From assembly GCA_965602635.1 (NCBI GenBank), contig CBFCZU010000112.1:1-13939 (forward strand): a stretch of DNA of 13,939 bases, written 5' to 3'. The notes below the pieces were generated by a model that saw nothing but the letters and a program-made list of their open reading frames with translations, made no database searches and was not told the origin of the DNA. Numbering within the stretch: position 1 is the first letter of the stretch; every line of letters starts with the position of its first letter. A program made the translations under genes and the position numbers. This document shows positions 1-6,107 of the stretch, piece by piece. The stretch comes from CBFCZU01 sp965602635 (lineage in GTDB: Bacteria > Planctomycetota > Phycisphaerae > SM23-33).

Positions 1-842
1 GCGAGCAGGCGCCCCTGCCTGACCGCCTCGGGGATGATCGCGCTGGCGGCGGTGTCGCCGACGAAGCTGGCGTAGTCGCAGGTGGCCTCGGCCGGGCGGG
101 CGCCGGTCGCGGCAGACGACACGCGCTTGATCTGCATGATGTCGCTGTACGGCACGGTGGCGGCCACGACCGTCTCGACGCCGCTGAGCGGCAGGCCCAC
201 GTCGTACCAGAGCTGCTTGTTGTAGACGAACTTCTGCGTGCCGTGCAGGTTGAAGTACGTCCATAGGTTGCCGCTCAGCTTCCGCCGCCCGCGGTTGCTG
301 ACGAGTATCTCGCGGACCAGCGCCGGCCCGGCCGCCGTGTAAACCATCGCGTAGCGCGCCGCGGTCGCCACCCTCACGCCGGCCGCCGGCTCGAAGGTCG
401 CGCAGTACCACATCGCCCGGTCCGGGTCGCCCAGCTTGACGACGCGGACGCTCTTGGCCGGCAGGTTCATGTTCGCCCGCGGGTTGATGATCGAGGCGGC
501 GCGGCGCTGCCTCCCCGACCCCAGCTCCAGCCAGACGTTGCTCGACGGCACGCCCGTCTCGCGTTTCTCCACCGCGTCGAAGCTGCCGTCCAGCACGTGC
601 ACCTCGAACCCGTCGGGCAGCTTCACCAGGAAGTCGACCGACCCGTTGGAGGTGAACGTGGCCGTCGCGTCGCGCCGGCTGTCAACCAGCACCGAAGGGC
701 AGTTGGGCGGATGGGCCTCGTAGATCACCTCGCCGCCGGGCCCGTAGCCGCCAAGGGCGTTGACCCGGTGGGCCACGGCGACCGAGAGAATCCGCCGCGC
801 CTCGGCGGCGAAGGAAACCTTGGGCTTGCTCTTGCTGGCCAT
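1..842 (-). CDS. Unrecognised protein, N-terminal 280 residues (runs off the window)
   Basis: The frame is open from an ATG at 842-840 to the window edge with no stop. An AGGAG ribosome site (complement of 850-854) lies seven bases before the ATG, which fixes the start. There is no signal peptide, so the product should be cytoplasmic. The visible part looks rich in beta strands, with motifs such as MWYCATFEP near residue 150, REILVSNRG and LWTYFNLHGTQKFVYNK near residue 200. The alternation of strands and aromatic residues faintly recalls the N-terminal beta-sandwich of some carbohydrate-active enzymes such as GH94 phosphorylases, but no catalytic signature is visible and I do not assign a family. 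It is the third gene of a minus-strand unit, 83 bases downstream of an amidohydrolase, so a role in the same small-molecule or sugar pathway is plausible. I am confident that it is a gene but not of its function. Confidence 0.8.
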   Translation of the reverse strand, partial: MASKSKPKVSFAAEARRILSVAVAHRVNALGGYGPGGEVIYEAHPPNCPSVLVDSRRDATATFTSNGSVDFLVKLPDGFEVHVLDGSFDAVEKRETGVPSSNVWLELGSGRQRRAASIINPRANMNLPAKSVRVVKLGDPDRAMWYCATFEPAAGVRVATAARYAMVYTAAGPALVREILVSNRGRRKLSGNLWTYFNLHGTQKFVYNKQLWYDVGLPLSGVETVVAATVPYSDIMQIKRVSSAATGARPAEATCDYASFVGDTAASAIIPEAVRQGRLL

Positions 843-908
843 ACGCTCGCTCCTGGAAATTCGCCTGCGACGGCCAGACTACTTGCTGCCCGCCGCCCCC
901 GCAAGACC

Positions 909-926
909 GCCGCTCGCGCGGGCGGC
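909..926 (-). other. Small hairpin between two co-oriented genes
   Basis: A stem of seven pairs (909-915 with 920-926, one of them G-T) and a four-base loop overlaps the last base of the upstream amidohydrolase stop codon. No T-run follows on the minus strand, so it is not a convincing terminator. It could be an mRNA stability or attenuation element between the amidohydrolase and the next gene. Confidence 0.35.
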
Positions 927-1726
927 TATTGACCCCCGGAATTGCCCCGAATCCCGTCCAGCAGCTTGCGGGCGTTGAGCGAGAGGATTTGCCTCTTGTC
1001 CTGCTCGGGTATCCGCGCCCCCAGGGCCCTGCCGATCTGCTGGGTCATGCTCAGGAAGGTGGCGTCGGAGCCCCAGACGACGTTCTCGGCCCCGGCCTCG
1101 GCCACCAGCCGCTCGACGACCCCGCGCGGGGCTAGGCTGTAGGAGGTATCGAGCTGCACGTTCTCGAACTCGCGGGCGGCCTCGACGTAACGCTCCAGCT
1201 TCTCGGCCCCGGCGTGGGCCAGCAGGAAGCGCGCCTCGGGCCAGCTACCCGCAAGCTCGCGGACCTGGTCGAACTCCTCGTCCTTGCCCCAGGTGTGCAG
1301 CAGCACCGGCAGGCGGCGCTCGTTGGCGATGGCCATGGCCGGGGCGTACGCCTCGTCCGTGTAGGAGAACTGGTTGATGTTGTGGATCTTGATGCCGACG
1401 AACCCCTCCGCGAGCCGGCGGCGGACCTCGGCCTCGACCTGGGCGGCGCCCCTCGGCCAGATGCTCACGTAGCCCTCGATCCGCCCGGGGTAGGCTCGCA
1501 TCGCCGCCAGGACCTCGTCGTTGCCGCGCTGCGTGTTGCCCCGCAGGCAATTCAGGTGGCTGCACACGATCGTCCGCACGCCGATGCGGTCCATCGTCGC
1601 CACCACCGAGGCCGGCGTCTCGTCGGCGACGGCGAACTGGTACCGCCCCAGGTGCCCGTGCATGTCGATGATGTCCAGCCCGGTCAGCGTCTCGCCCCGG
1701 CGGGCGCGGTCGAGCAGTGAGCTCAT
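926..1726 (-). CDS. Amidohydrolase family (Amidohydro_2-like) metal-dependent TIM-barrel hydrolase
   Basis: The 266-residue protein carries the ligand set of the amidohydrolase superfamily in the right order. DMHGH gives the HxH pair H23/H25 on strand 1. GIKIHN contains K113, H144 lies in LLHTWG, H171 in LLAHAG, and D221 in WGSDATF. Its length suits the compact Amidohydro_2 group, whose members include decarboxylases and lactone or amide hydrolases; the substrate cannot be read from sequence. There is no signal peptide, so it is cytoplasmic. The start overlaps the stop of the upstream gene as ATGA, with GGAGG about nine bases ahead, indicating translational coupling. The upstream neighbour is a shorter relative lacking these ligands, and the pair probably works together. 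The family assignment is firm; the reaction is unknown. Confidence 0.85.
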   Translation of the reverse strand: MSSLLDRARRGETLTGLDIIDMHGHLGRYQFAVADETPASVVATMDRIGVRTIVCSHLNCLRGNTQRGNDEVLAAMRAYPGRIEGYVSIWPRGAAQVEAEVRRRLAEGFVGIKIHNINQFSYTDEAYAPAMAIANERRLPVLLHTWGKDEEFDQVRELAGSWPEARFLLAHAGAEKLERYVEAAREFENVQLDTSYSLAPRGVVERLVAEAGAENVVWGSDATFLSMTQQIGRALGARIPEQDKRQILSLNARKLLDGIRGNSGGQ

Positions 1727-2478
1727 CGCCTGATCCCTCCCAGAAGCCGCTCCAGGTTGCCCGAGCCGATCAGCGCCTTCTGCTCGTCGGTGATCTCCGC
1801 GTAGGTCAGTTGCGTGATGGCCGCGGCCGGGGCCGACTCGGGAAAGCCCGTCCCGAACAGGATGCGCTCCGCCCCCGCGGCGGCGACGAGTTGCTCGATG
1901 CCGCGGTGTAGCGAGGCCGACCCGCCCAGGCAGAAGTGCACGTTGGGAAAGCTCCGCATCAGCGGCACCGCGACGCGCTGCGACCTGTACCCCACGGCCG
2001 CGATTATGACGGGCAGCTCGCGGTGGCGCCCGGCAAGCTCGGCCGCCTGCTCGAGCGTCACCTGCTCCTGCCGACAGAAGACCGGCACGTGCCGCTCGGC
2101 CAGGGCCGCCAGCAGCGCCCCGCTGGCCCAGTCGCTCAGGCTCCAGCAGTCCTGCTGCGGGCGGAGGCAGACGGCCGCCGCGCCGCGCGCCAGCAGCGCC
2201 TCGGGCCGCTGGCTGTCGGGGAACGCCTCGGCGCCGGTGTCCGGCACCGCCACCGGGCAGGGCACCAGGGCGGGAGCACTCTCGCAGGCCGCCAACAGCG
2301 CCTCGTTAGAGGCCACGAAGTCCGAGTCGAGGTCTTCGGCCGCGGTGCGGACGAGCGCCCGGCCGATGGACAGGCGCTCCATTTCCTCCAGCCACTCGGC
2401 CGCGGAGACGGGCACCCGCTCGCCGGGCTTGCACGCCCCGAAACCGGCAAAGGCGTCGAATAGGGGTATCACGTCCAT
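1723..2478 (-). CDS. Amidohydrolase-like TIM-barrel protein lacking the metal ligands
   Basis: This 251-residue protein aligns along its length with its downstream neighbour, but every ligand position has changed. The HxH motif reads FDAFAG (D8, F10), the strand-5 histidine is C135 in VFCRQE, the HAG histidine is A161 in IIAAVG, and the final aspartate of GSD is G211 in FGTGFP. The fold and the C-terminal NxxRLL-type ending (GNLERLLGGIRR) are kept, so this is not simple decay. It may be a non-catalytic partner, an allosteric subunit or an enzyme with a metal-free mechanism. It is the first gene of the minus-strand unit and is coupled to the intact amidohydrolase by an ATGA overlap. The start ATG has only a weak ribosome site upstream. 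Family confidence is moderate to good; the missing ligands are seen directly. Confidence 0.75.
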   Translation of the reverse strand: MDVIPLFDAFAGFGACKPGERVPVSAAEWLEEMERLSIGRALVRTAAEDLDSDFVASNEALLAACESAPALVPCPVAVPDTGAEAFPDSQRPEALLARGAAAVCLRPQQDCWSLSDWASGALLAALAERHVPVFCRQEQVTLEQAAELAGRHRELPVIIAAVGYRSQRVAVPLMRSFPNVHFCLGGSASLHRGIEQLVAAAGAERILFGTGFPESAPAAAITQLTYAEITDEQKALIGSGNLERLLGGIRR

Positions 2479-2677
2479 CTGTAACTCACGCGGCGCCGGC
2501 TAACTCCGCGGGCAATATGACCGCCCGCCGCCGGGAACGCAAGCGCCGGCATCGAGCCCAGGCCACGGGCGGGTCTCCGCGCGACCCCGGCCGGCTCCGG
2601 GGATTCCCCCCACAACCCCCAGGCCAGCGGGCCTGGCCCACAGTGTTGTATGGACTTCTCGACAAAGACTTTAGGTC
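2479..2677. other. Divergent intergenic region with two GC hairpins
   Basis: No gene is visible here. Two perfect stems occur: CCCCGG at 2585-2590 with CCGGGG at 2597-2602, and CCAGGCC at 2619-2625 with GGCCTGG at 2630-2636 around an AGCG loop. A short dyad AAGAC/GTCTT (2665-2669, 2675-2679) runs into the -35 box of the plus-strand promoter. The promoter for the minus-strand genes must also lie here, but I could not pick a convincing one. Confidence 0.5.
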
Positions 2678-2705
2678 TTGACAGAATGCCGCTCCGTGAT
2701 AGACT
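2678..2705 (+). promoter_or_regulatory. Sigma-70-type promoter with extended -10
   Basis: TTGACA (2678-2683, a perfect -35) is followed after 16 bases by TAGACT (2700-2705, four of six matches). TG at 2697-2698 forms an extended -10. The perfect dyad GATAG-A-CTATC (2698-2708) covers the -10 box and could be an operator. It faces the PEP-CTERM gene and would give a leader of about 210 bases, which contains the hairpin CCCGAA-GGGC-TTCGGG at 2855-2870. No known riboswitch was recognised in the leader. Confidence 0.6.
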
Positions 2706-2907
2706 ATCGGTTACGTGCGGGATTCCGGCGGCGGGTCTGGCCTTTCAGAGACGAGTTCGGCTGACGGCTTGGCTCTGAGGGGGAGGCGGCACTCGCCCTT
2801 TTCGTGAGCCGTGATACAGGGGTCCTGAGATCGTGGTGAACGGGGCAGATCATACCCGAAGGGCTTCGGGCGATGACACCCAGATGTATTGATGTCGGAC
2901 CCGCCTG

Positions 2908-2914
2908 AAAGGAG
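2908..2914 (+). promoter_or_regulatory. Ribosome binding site that decides the start of the PEP-CTERM gene
   Basis: AAAGGAG lies seven bases before the ATG at 2922. The frame is also open upstream to ATGs at 2889 and 2892, but those would put a charged stretch ahead of the signal peptide and have no comparable ribosome site. Confidence 0.8.
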
Positions 2915-2921
2915 CATACCG

Positions 2922-4646
2922 ATGAAACCGGCAAGTTGCGCAGCCCGAGCAATCGCGATGTTCTGTATTCTGCTAACCCTTGCGGCCGAGCCCTGCGTGG
3001 CAGACACGCACCTATGGGTCGGCCTGTACCCCGCGTTCGGCTGGCACTACCCGGACAATTGGTGGCCCACGGAAGTGCCCGTTTACGGCGACATCGTCGG
3101 CATCTACGGCAATGCCCCCGGGACGAACGTCGCGATCGTCGCCGGGTTGGCTGCGGCCGGACCTGTGTACTTGGGGGGATTTGGCGGCCAGGCCTATGTG
3201 GAGATCAGACCAGGAGCGGTGTTCGCGACGTCCTCCGAATATGTCGGCACCGCTCCGGGCATCCCGCCCTCACCGGGGTACGGCTTCTTCGTCCAGACCG
3301 GCGGGACACACAACGTATTTTTTGAGCTGCGCCTCGGGTGCAGTTCAGGCCTGGCCGACGGCACCGGAAGCTACGAGCTGAGCGGGACGGGCGCCCTTTC
3401 GGCCGCCTACGAACACGTCGGCTATGACTCGCATGGCTGCTTCAGACAGGACAGCGGGACGAACACCGTGAGCCACGACCTCTGCGTGGGCAACCAGGCA
3501 GGCTCCGACGGGACGTACACCTTGAACGGCGGGTACCTCCAGGCCGATGCCGAGTGGATTGGTCAGGGTGGCACGGGCTGCTTCGCTCAGGCCGGCGGGA
3601 CGAACACGGCGACGACCGCCCTGATTCTTGGCTTCGATGGCCAGGGGACCTACGAGATGTCGGGCGGGTATCTGGGCGTTGGTTGGAAAATCCAGGTCGG
3701 CACATTCGACACGGGCACATTCACGCAGAGCGGCTCGGGCCAGGTGGTGACAGACGAACTGGAAGTTGGAACCGGCCTTTCCTCCGTCGGGACCTACACC
3801 TTGAGCGGGGCAGGCTTGCTTACGGCCAACCGCGAGCGCATCGGCGGCTTCGGCACGGGGACATTCACACAGACAGGCGGGACTAACACAGTGAACTCCG
3901 AACTGGAGGTCGACACGGGCTCAGGCCAGGGGACTTACGAGTTATCGGGCGGGACGCTGCTTGCCGGCAGCGTGTCCGTGGGGCCCGGCGGGACGTTCAC
4001 GTTCAACGGCGGGACGCTGCAAGTGGGAACTTTCACGGGAGATCTTGTGAACATTGGCGGCACGGTGGCCCCCGGCGGGTCGGTGGGCACAACGACCGTC
4101 GACGGCGACTACACGCAGCTCGCCGGCGGGACGCTGGCGGTGGAGCTGGGCGGCACCGCGCCGGGGTCGGAGCATGACGCGCTCCAAGTGACCGGTGCCG
4201 CGACCCTCGACGGCACCCTGGCGATCTCGTTGGTCGGCAGCTTCGAGCCCGTCGCGGGCGACGCCTTCACGGTGCTGACTTATGGCTCACTATCCGGCGA
4301 GTTCGCCCAAACGCAGGGCTGGCAATTGCCCAACAACCTCGCCCTCGTCAAGGAGTACGGGCCCGCCGCCCTGATCCTGACCGCGACCCATCGCGGCGAC
4401 GCCAATCTGGACTTCTGCGTGGATGGCCTTGACTACGTCGTCTGGGCCAACAACTACCTGACAGGCGATACCTGGGAGAAGGGCGACTTCACCGCCGACG
4501 GCATTGCTGACGGCCTGGACTACGTCGTGTGGGCGAACAACTACTGGGCGGGCTGCCCCGGCAGCCCAAGGCTAGTTCCCGAACCGGCCGCGCTGTCGCT
4601 GCTGGCGATTGGCGCATTGGGCTTGATGCGCCGGAGGCGCAAGTAG
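2922..4646 (+). CDS. Secreted PEP-CTERM protein with sequence repeats and dockerin-like domain
   Basis: The 574-residue protein begins with a signal peptide (hydrophobic core 10-22, likely cleavage CVA/DT after residue 27). Residues about 100-370 hold degenerate units of roughly 40 residues. Each contains G-T-Y-x-L-S-G-G-x-L, then a G-T-G-x-F-x-Q-x-G-G-T-N-T motif, of the kind expected for a beta-helix or autotransporter-type stalk. A beta-rich segment follows to about residue 490. Residues 492-545 contain two dockerin-like EF-hand segments (GDANLDFCVDGLDYVVW and GDFTADGIADGLDYVVW). The tail has VPEP at 552-555, a hydrophobic span and the ending RRRRK, the PEP-CTERM signal processed by exosortase. 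The protein should be exported and anchored or released at the cell surface. It has its own promoter and terminator, so it is probably monocistronic. The domain calls are secure; its ligand is unknown. Confidence 0.9.
   Translation: MKPASCAARAIAMFCILLTLAAEPCVADTHLWVGLYPAFGWHYPDNWWPTEVPVYGDIVGIYGNAPGTNVAIVAGLAAAGPVYLGGFGGQAYVEIRPGAVFATSSEYVGTAPGIPPSPGYGFFVQTGGTHNVFFELRLGCSSGLADGTGSYELSGTGALSAAYEHVGYDSHGCFRQDSGTNTVSHDLCVGNQAGSDGTYTLNGGYLQADAEWIGQGGTGCFAQAGGTNTATTALILGFDGQGTYEMSGGYLGVGWKIQVGTFDTGTFTQSGSGQVVTDELEVGTGLSSVGTYTLSGAGLLTANRERIGGFGTGTFTQTGGTNTVNSELEVDTGSGQGTYELSGGTLLAGSVSVGPGGTFTFNGGTLQVGTFTGDLVNIGGTVAPGGSVGTTTVDGDYTQLAGGTLAVELGGTAPGSEHDALQVTGAATLDGTLAISLVGSFEPVAGDAFTVLTYGSLSGEFAQTQGWQLPNNLALVKEYGPAALILTATHRGDANLDFCVDGLDYVVWANNYLTGDTWEKGDFTADGIADGLDYVVWANNYWAGCPGSPRLVPEPAALSLLAIGALGLMRRRRK
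3220..3990 (+). repeat. Coding tandem repeats, about 40 residues per unit
   Basis: Recurring DNA segments of the form GGGAC(C/G/T)TAC followed by a Leu/Met-Ser-Gly-Gly codon block occur at about 3512, 3647, 3790 and 3931. They alternate with GGCGGGACnAACAC-type segments at about 3596 and 3877, and a GGGACGAACAC form at about 3460. The units are diverged at DNA level but conserved in protein pattern. They encode the stalk of the PEP-CTERM protein and are not a CRISPR array. Confidence 0.7.
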
Positions 4647-4672
4647 GACACCGGATTCTGCGACGACGCGAC

Positions 4673-4704
4673 AAGGGCGGGCCGAGCGGCTCGCCCTTCC
4701 TTTT
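4673..4704 (+). terminator. Rho-independent terminator after the PEP-CTERM gene
   Basis: AAGGGCGGGCC (4673-4683) pairs with GGCTCGCCCTT (4688-4698, one G-T pair) around a GAGC loop, followed by CCTTTT at 4699-4704. It starts 26 bases after the stop at 4646. On the minus strand there is no T-run, so it mainly serves the plus-strand gene, although it also lies just past the end of the convergent gene at 4716. Confidence 0.8.
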
Positions 4705-4715
4705 GCGCCGTCGGC

Positions 4716-5729
4716 TCACTCGATCTTGAACGTCCGCCTGAGCACCGGCTCGGGGCCGGAGTAGAACTTGACCTCGTACTCGCCTGGCCCGCCGCCCTTC
4801 TCGCCGATCTCCCTGGGGTTGAAGAGGTAGCCGTAGCCGGCGTACTGGCGGGTCCAGACGATGTCCATGAAGGCCAGGTCCACCCGCTCGCCCTTTCGGA
4901 CGATGGTGATGCGGAAGCGGTTGCGGTCGCAGCTCGCCGGCAGGGCGACCACGACGTGCATCTTCTCGTCCGTGACCGAGAACTTGTCGCTGTAGGTCCA
5001 CTTGTTGTCGTACGGCTCGGCGCCCGTGGCCGTGCGCAGGGCCTTGCCCGGGTTGAGGCTGATCTGCCTGCGGACCGGGGCGAACTCCGCCACGAGCTGA
5101 TAGACGACCCAGTCGGCAGCCACGGCCGCGCATGCGTAAGGGTCCATCGCAGGCGACTCGCCCTCCGAGTAGATCTGCCTGCTGGCCGGACGCGGCGTGG
5201 AGTGAATCGTCGTCCCGTCGGATACCCGGATAAGCACGGCCGTCACCGAGACGTTCGCCTCGTTGCGGGTGTAGTCGTACGTCCGGTAGCCCACCAGCCG
5301 CTGCCGCCCGCGCTTGTCGTAAGCGTACTGGGGGTCCTTCCGCCGCTGCTTCGTGGACGTGGCCGAAAACGTCGTCACCGTCCCGATCAGTATCGCCTGG
5401 ACGTTGGTGTGCTGCTTGAACTTGTCGGCGGCGGCGGACGTGTCCCCGCTCAAGGCGATCTTCAGGTCCTGCTGGTCCATCAGGGCGCTCAGGTCGTTGC
5501 GGTTGAAGACCTTGTAGCTCCCGTTGGCCATGAGTGCGGCGGCGAGCTTGTCGGCGATGACGTTCCCGGCGTCGCGGCGGGTGGATCGGTTCCTGAACGG
5601 GACGACGGCGATGGTCTTGAGGTCGGGCGTGTAGAAGGGGGGTATCTGGGTGATCCAAACCTTCTTGGAGCACCCCCCGCCCATGGCGGCCAGCAGCACC
5701 AAGGCCGCGGCCCTGACGAGTCTCGGCAT
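4716..5729 (-). CDS. CsgG-like probable lipoprotein
   Basis: The 337-residue protein starts at ATG 5729-5727 with AGGAG seven bases ahead. An N-terminal hydrophobic segment ends in GGGC-S, placing a candidate lipid-modified cysteine at residue 20. The lipobox is unusual, with three glycines before Cys instead of L-A-G. From about residue 37 it shows the CsgG-type pattern: KTIAVVPFRNRS (strand 1), ADKLAAAL (helix), YKVFNRNDLSALMDQQDL, then AILIGTVTTF near residue 117. This is the nucleotide-fold-like domain shared by CsgG, FlgO and related envelope proteins. Residues 140-337 are specific to this protein and end in a beta-rich region. It is a clear homologue of the lipoprotein at 6108-7097, which is transcribed divergently across a palindrome-rich spacer. 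I infer an outer-membrane-associated lipoprotein; pore formation is not shown. Confidence 0.75.
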   Translation of the reverse strand: MPRLVRAAALVLLAAMGGGCSKKVWITQIPPFYTPDLKTIAVVPFRNRSTRRDAGNVIADKLAAALMANGSYKVFNRNDLSALMDQQDLKIALSGDTSAAADKFKQHTNVQAILIGTVTTFSATSTKQRRKDPQYAYDKRGRQRLVGYRTYDYTRNEANVSVTAVLIRVSDGTTIHSTPRPASRQIYSEGESPAMDPYACAAVAADWVVYQLVAEFAPVRRQISLNPGKALRTATGAEPYDNKWTYSDKFSVTDEKMHVVVALPASCDRNRFRITIVRKGERVDLAFMDIVWTRQYAGYGYLFNPREIGEKGGGPGEYEVKFYSGPEPVLRRTFKIE

Positions 5730-5776
5730 CTCTCTTCTCCTTCTTCGGCAGCGGGTGCAAGGGCCTCGCCGGCCAT

Positions 5777-5866
5777 GCTAGCCCGGATGTTGCACGATGC
5801 GCGTGCAACATCCGCCCTGCGGGCTTCGACGCGAGCGACTTACGTCGCTCTTGCTCAGGGCTAGCC
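5777..5866. repeat. Palindromic module A, cloverleaf-like
   Basis: The outer stem GCTAGCCC (5777-5784) pairs with GGGCTAGC (5858-5865). Inside are three hairpins: GGATGTTGCACG/CGTGCAACATCC (5785-5813, 12 perfect pairs, five-base loop), GCCC-TGC-GGGC (5814-5824), and GAGCGAC-TTAC-GTCGCTC (5833-5850). The first two abut the outer stem and each other. It shares the GGCTAGCC at 5859-5866 with module B. It sits in the 5' region of the minus-strand lipoprotein gene. Confidence 0.75.
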
Positions 5867-5974
5867 TTGAGCGAGGCGCGAAGCGCCGAGTCGAAACCTT
5901 TGCGAGAGAACGGTCTCTCGCAAAGGTGCTTATTGCAGGAACCCGGAAGAGCTCATGCAATAAGTAGGCTAGCC
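5859..5974. repeat. Palindromic module B, bounded by GGCTAGCC on both sides
   Basis: GGCTAGCC occurs at 5859-5866 and 5967-5974. Between them lie GGCGC-GAA-GCGCC (5875-5887), CCTTTGCGAGAGA/TCTCTCGCAAAGG around ACGG (5897-5926, 13 perfect pairs), and CTTATTGCA (5929-5937) with TGCAATAAG (5956-5964). The left boundary is the core of a 20-base near-palindrome at 5853-5872. A further perfect 12-base palindrome CCCCGCGCGGGG follows at 5974-5985. It is probably a REP/MITE-like element or a structured RNA; it does not code for protein. Confidence 0.75.
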
Positions 5975-6016
5975 CCCGCGCGGGGCCAATTCCAGGTTTC
6001 TTGGCGGGTCCGGCCG

Positions 6017-6049
6017 CCCCGTCGGCCCAAAAAAAACGGGCGGACGGGG
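6017..6049. other. Hairpin with an A8 loop upstream of the lipoprotein-TPR gene
   Basis: CCCCGTC (6017-6023) pairs with GACGGGG (6043-6049), and GCCC (6025-6028) with GGGC (6038-6041) across one mismatch. The loop contains eight consecutive A (6029-6036). It lies 58 bases before the GTG start at 6108. A weak -10-like TATGCT occurs at 6075-6080 but has no acceptable -35, so I do not call a promoter. Confidence 0.4.
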
Positions 6050-6094
6050 TGTTTCGCCGGCCCCCGCGGCGCGGTATGCTCTTGCCTTGGTCAG

Positions 6095-6101
6095 AAAGGA
6101 G
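6095..6101 (+). promoter_or_regulatory. Ribosome binding site selecting a GTG start
   Basis: AAAGGAG is six bases before GTG at 6108-6110. The in-frame TTG at 6087 lies ahead of this site and would add seven residues before the signal peptide, so GTG is preferred. Confidence 0.75.
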
Positions 6102-6107
6102 CTGCCG

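Noticed and set aside
2712..2921. Possible riboswitch in the leader of the PEP-CTERM gene
   Set aside because: No conserved core of a known riboswitch class was recognised; only a short hairpin is evident.
3220..3990. Regularly recurring segments suggesting a CRISPR or non-coding repeat array
   Set aside because: The recurrence is in a protein-coding frame, with degenerate DNA and conserved amino-acid pattern.
4489..5811. 440-codon minus-strand frame overlapping the CsgG-like lipoprotein in another register
   Set aside because: The Arg/Gly/Pro/His-rich translation is typical of an out-of-frame reading. It spans the terminator and part of the PEP-CTERM gene.
5777..5866. Cloverleaf folding suggesting a tRNA
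   Set aside because: No T-loop consensus, no CCA-compatible acceptor end and wrong stem lengths. It is better described as a palindromic repeat module.
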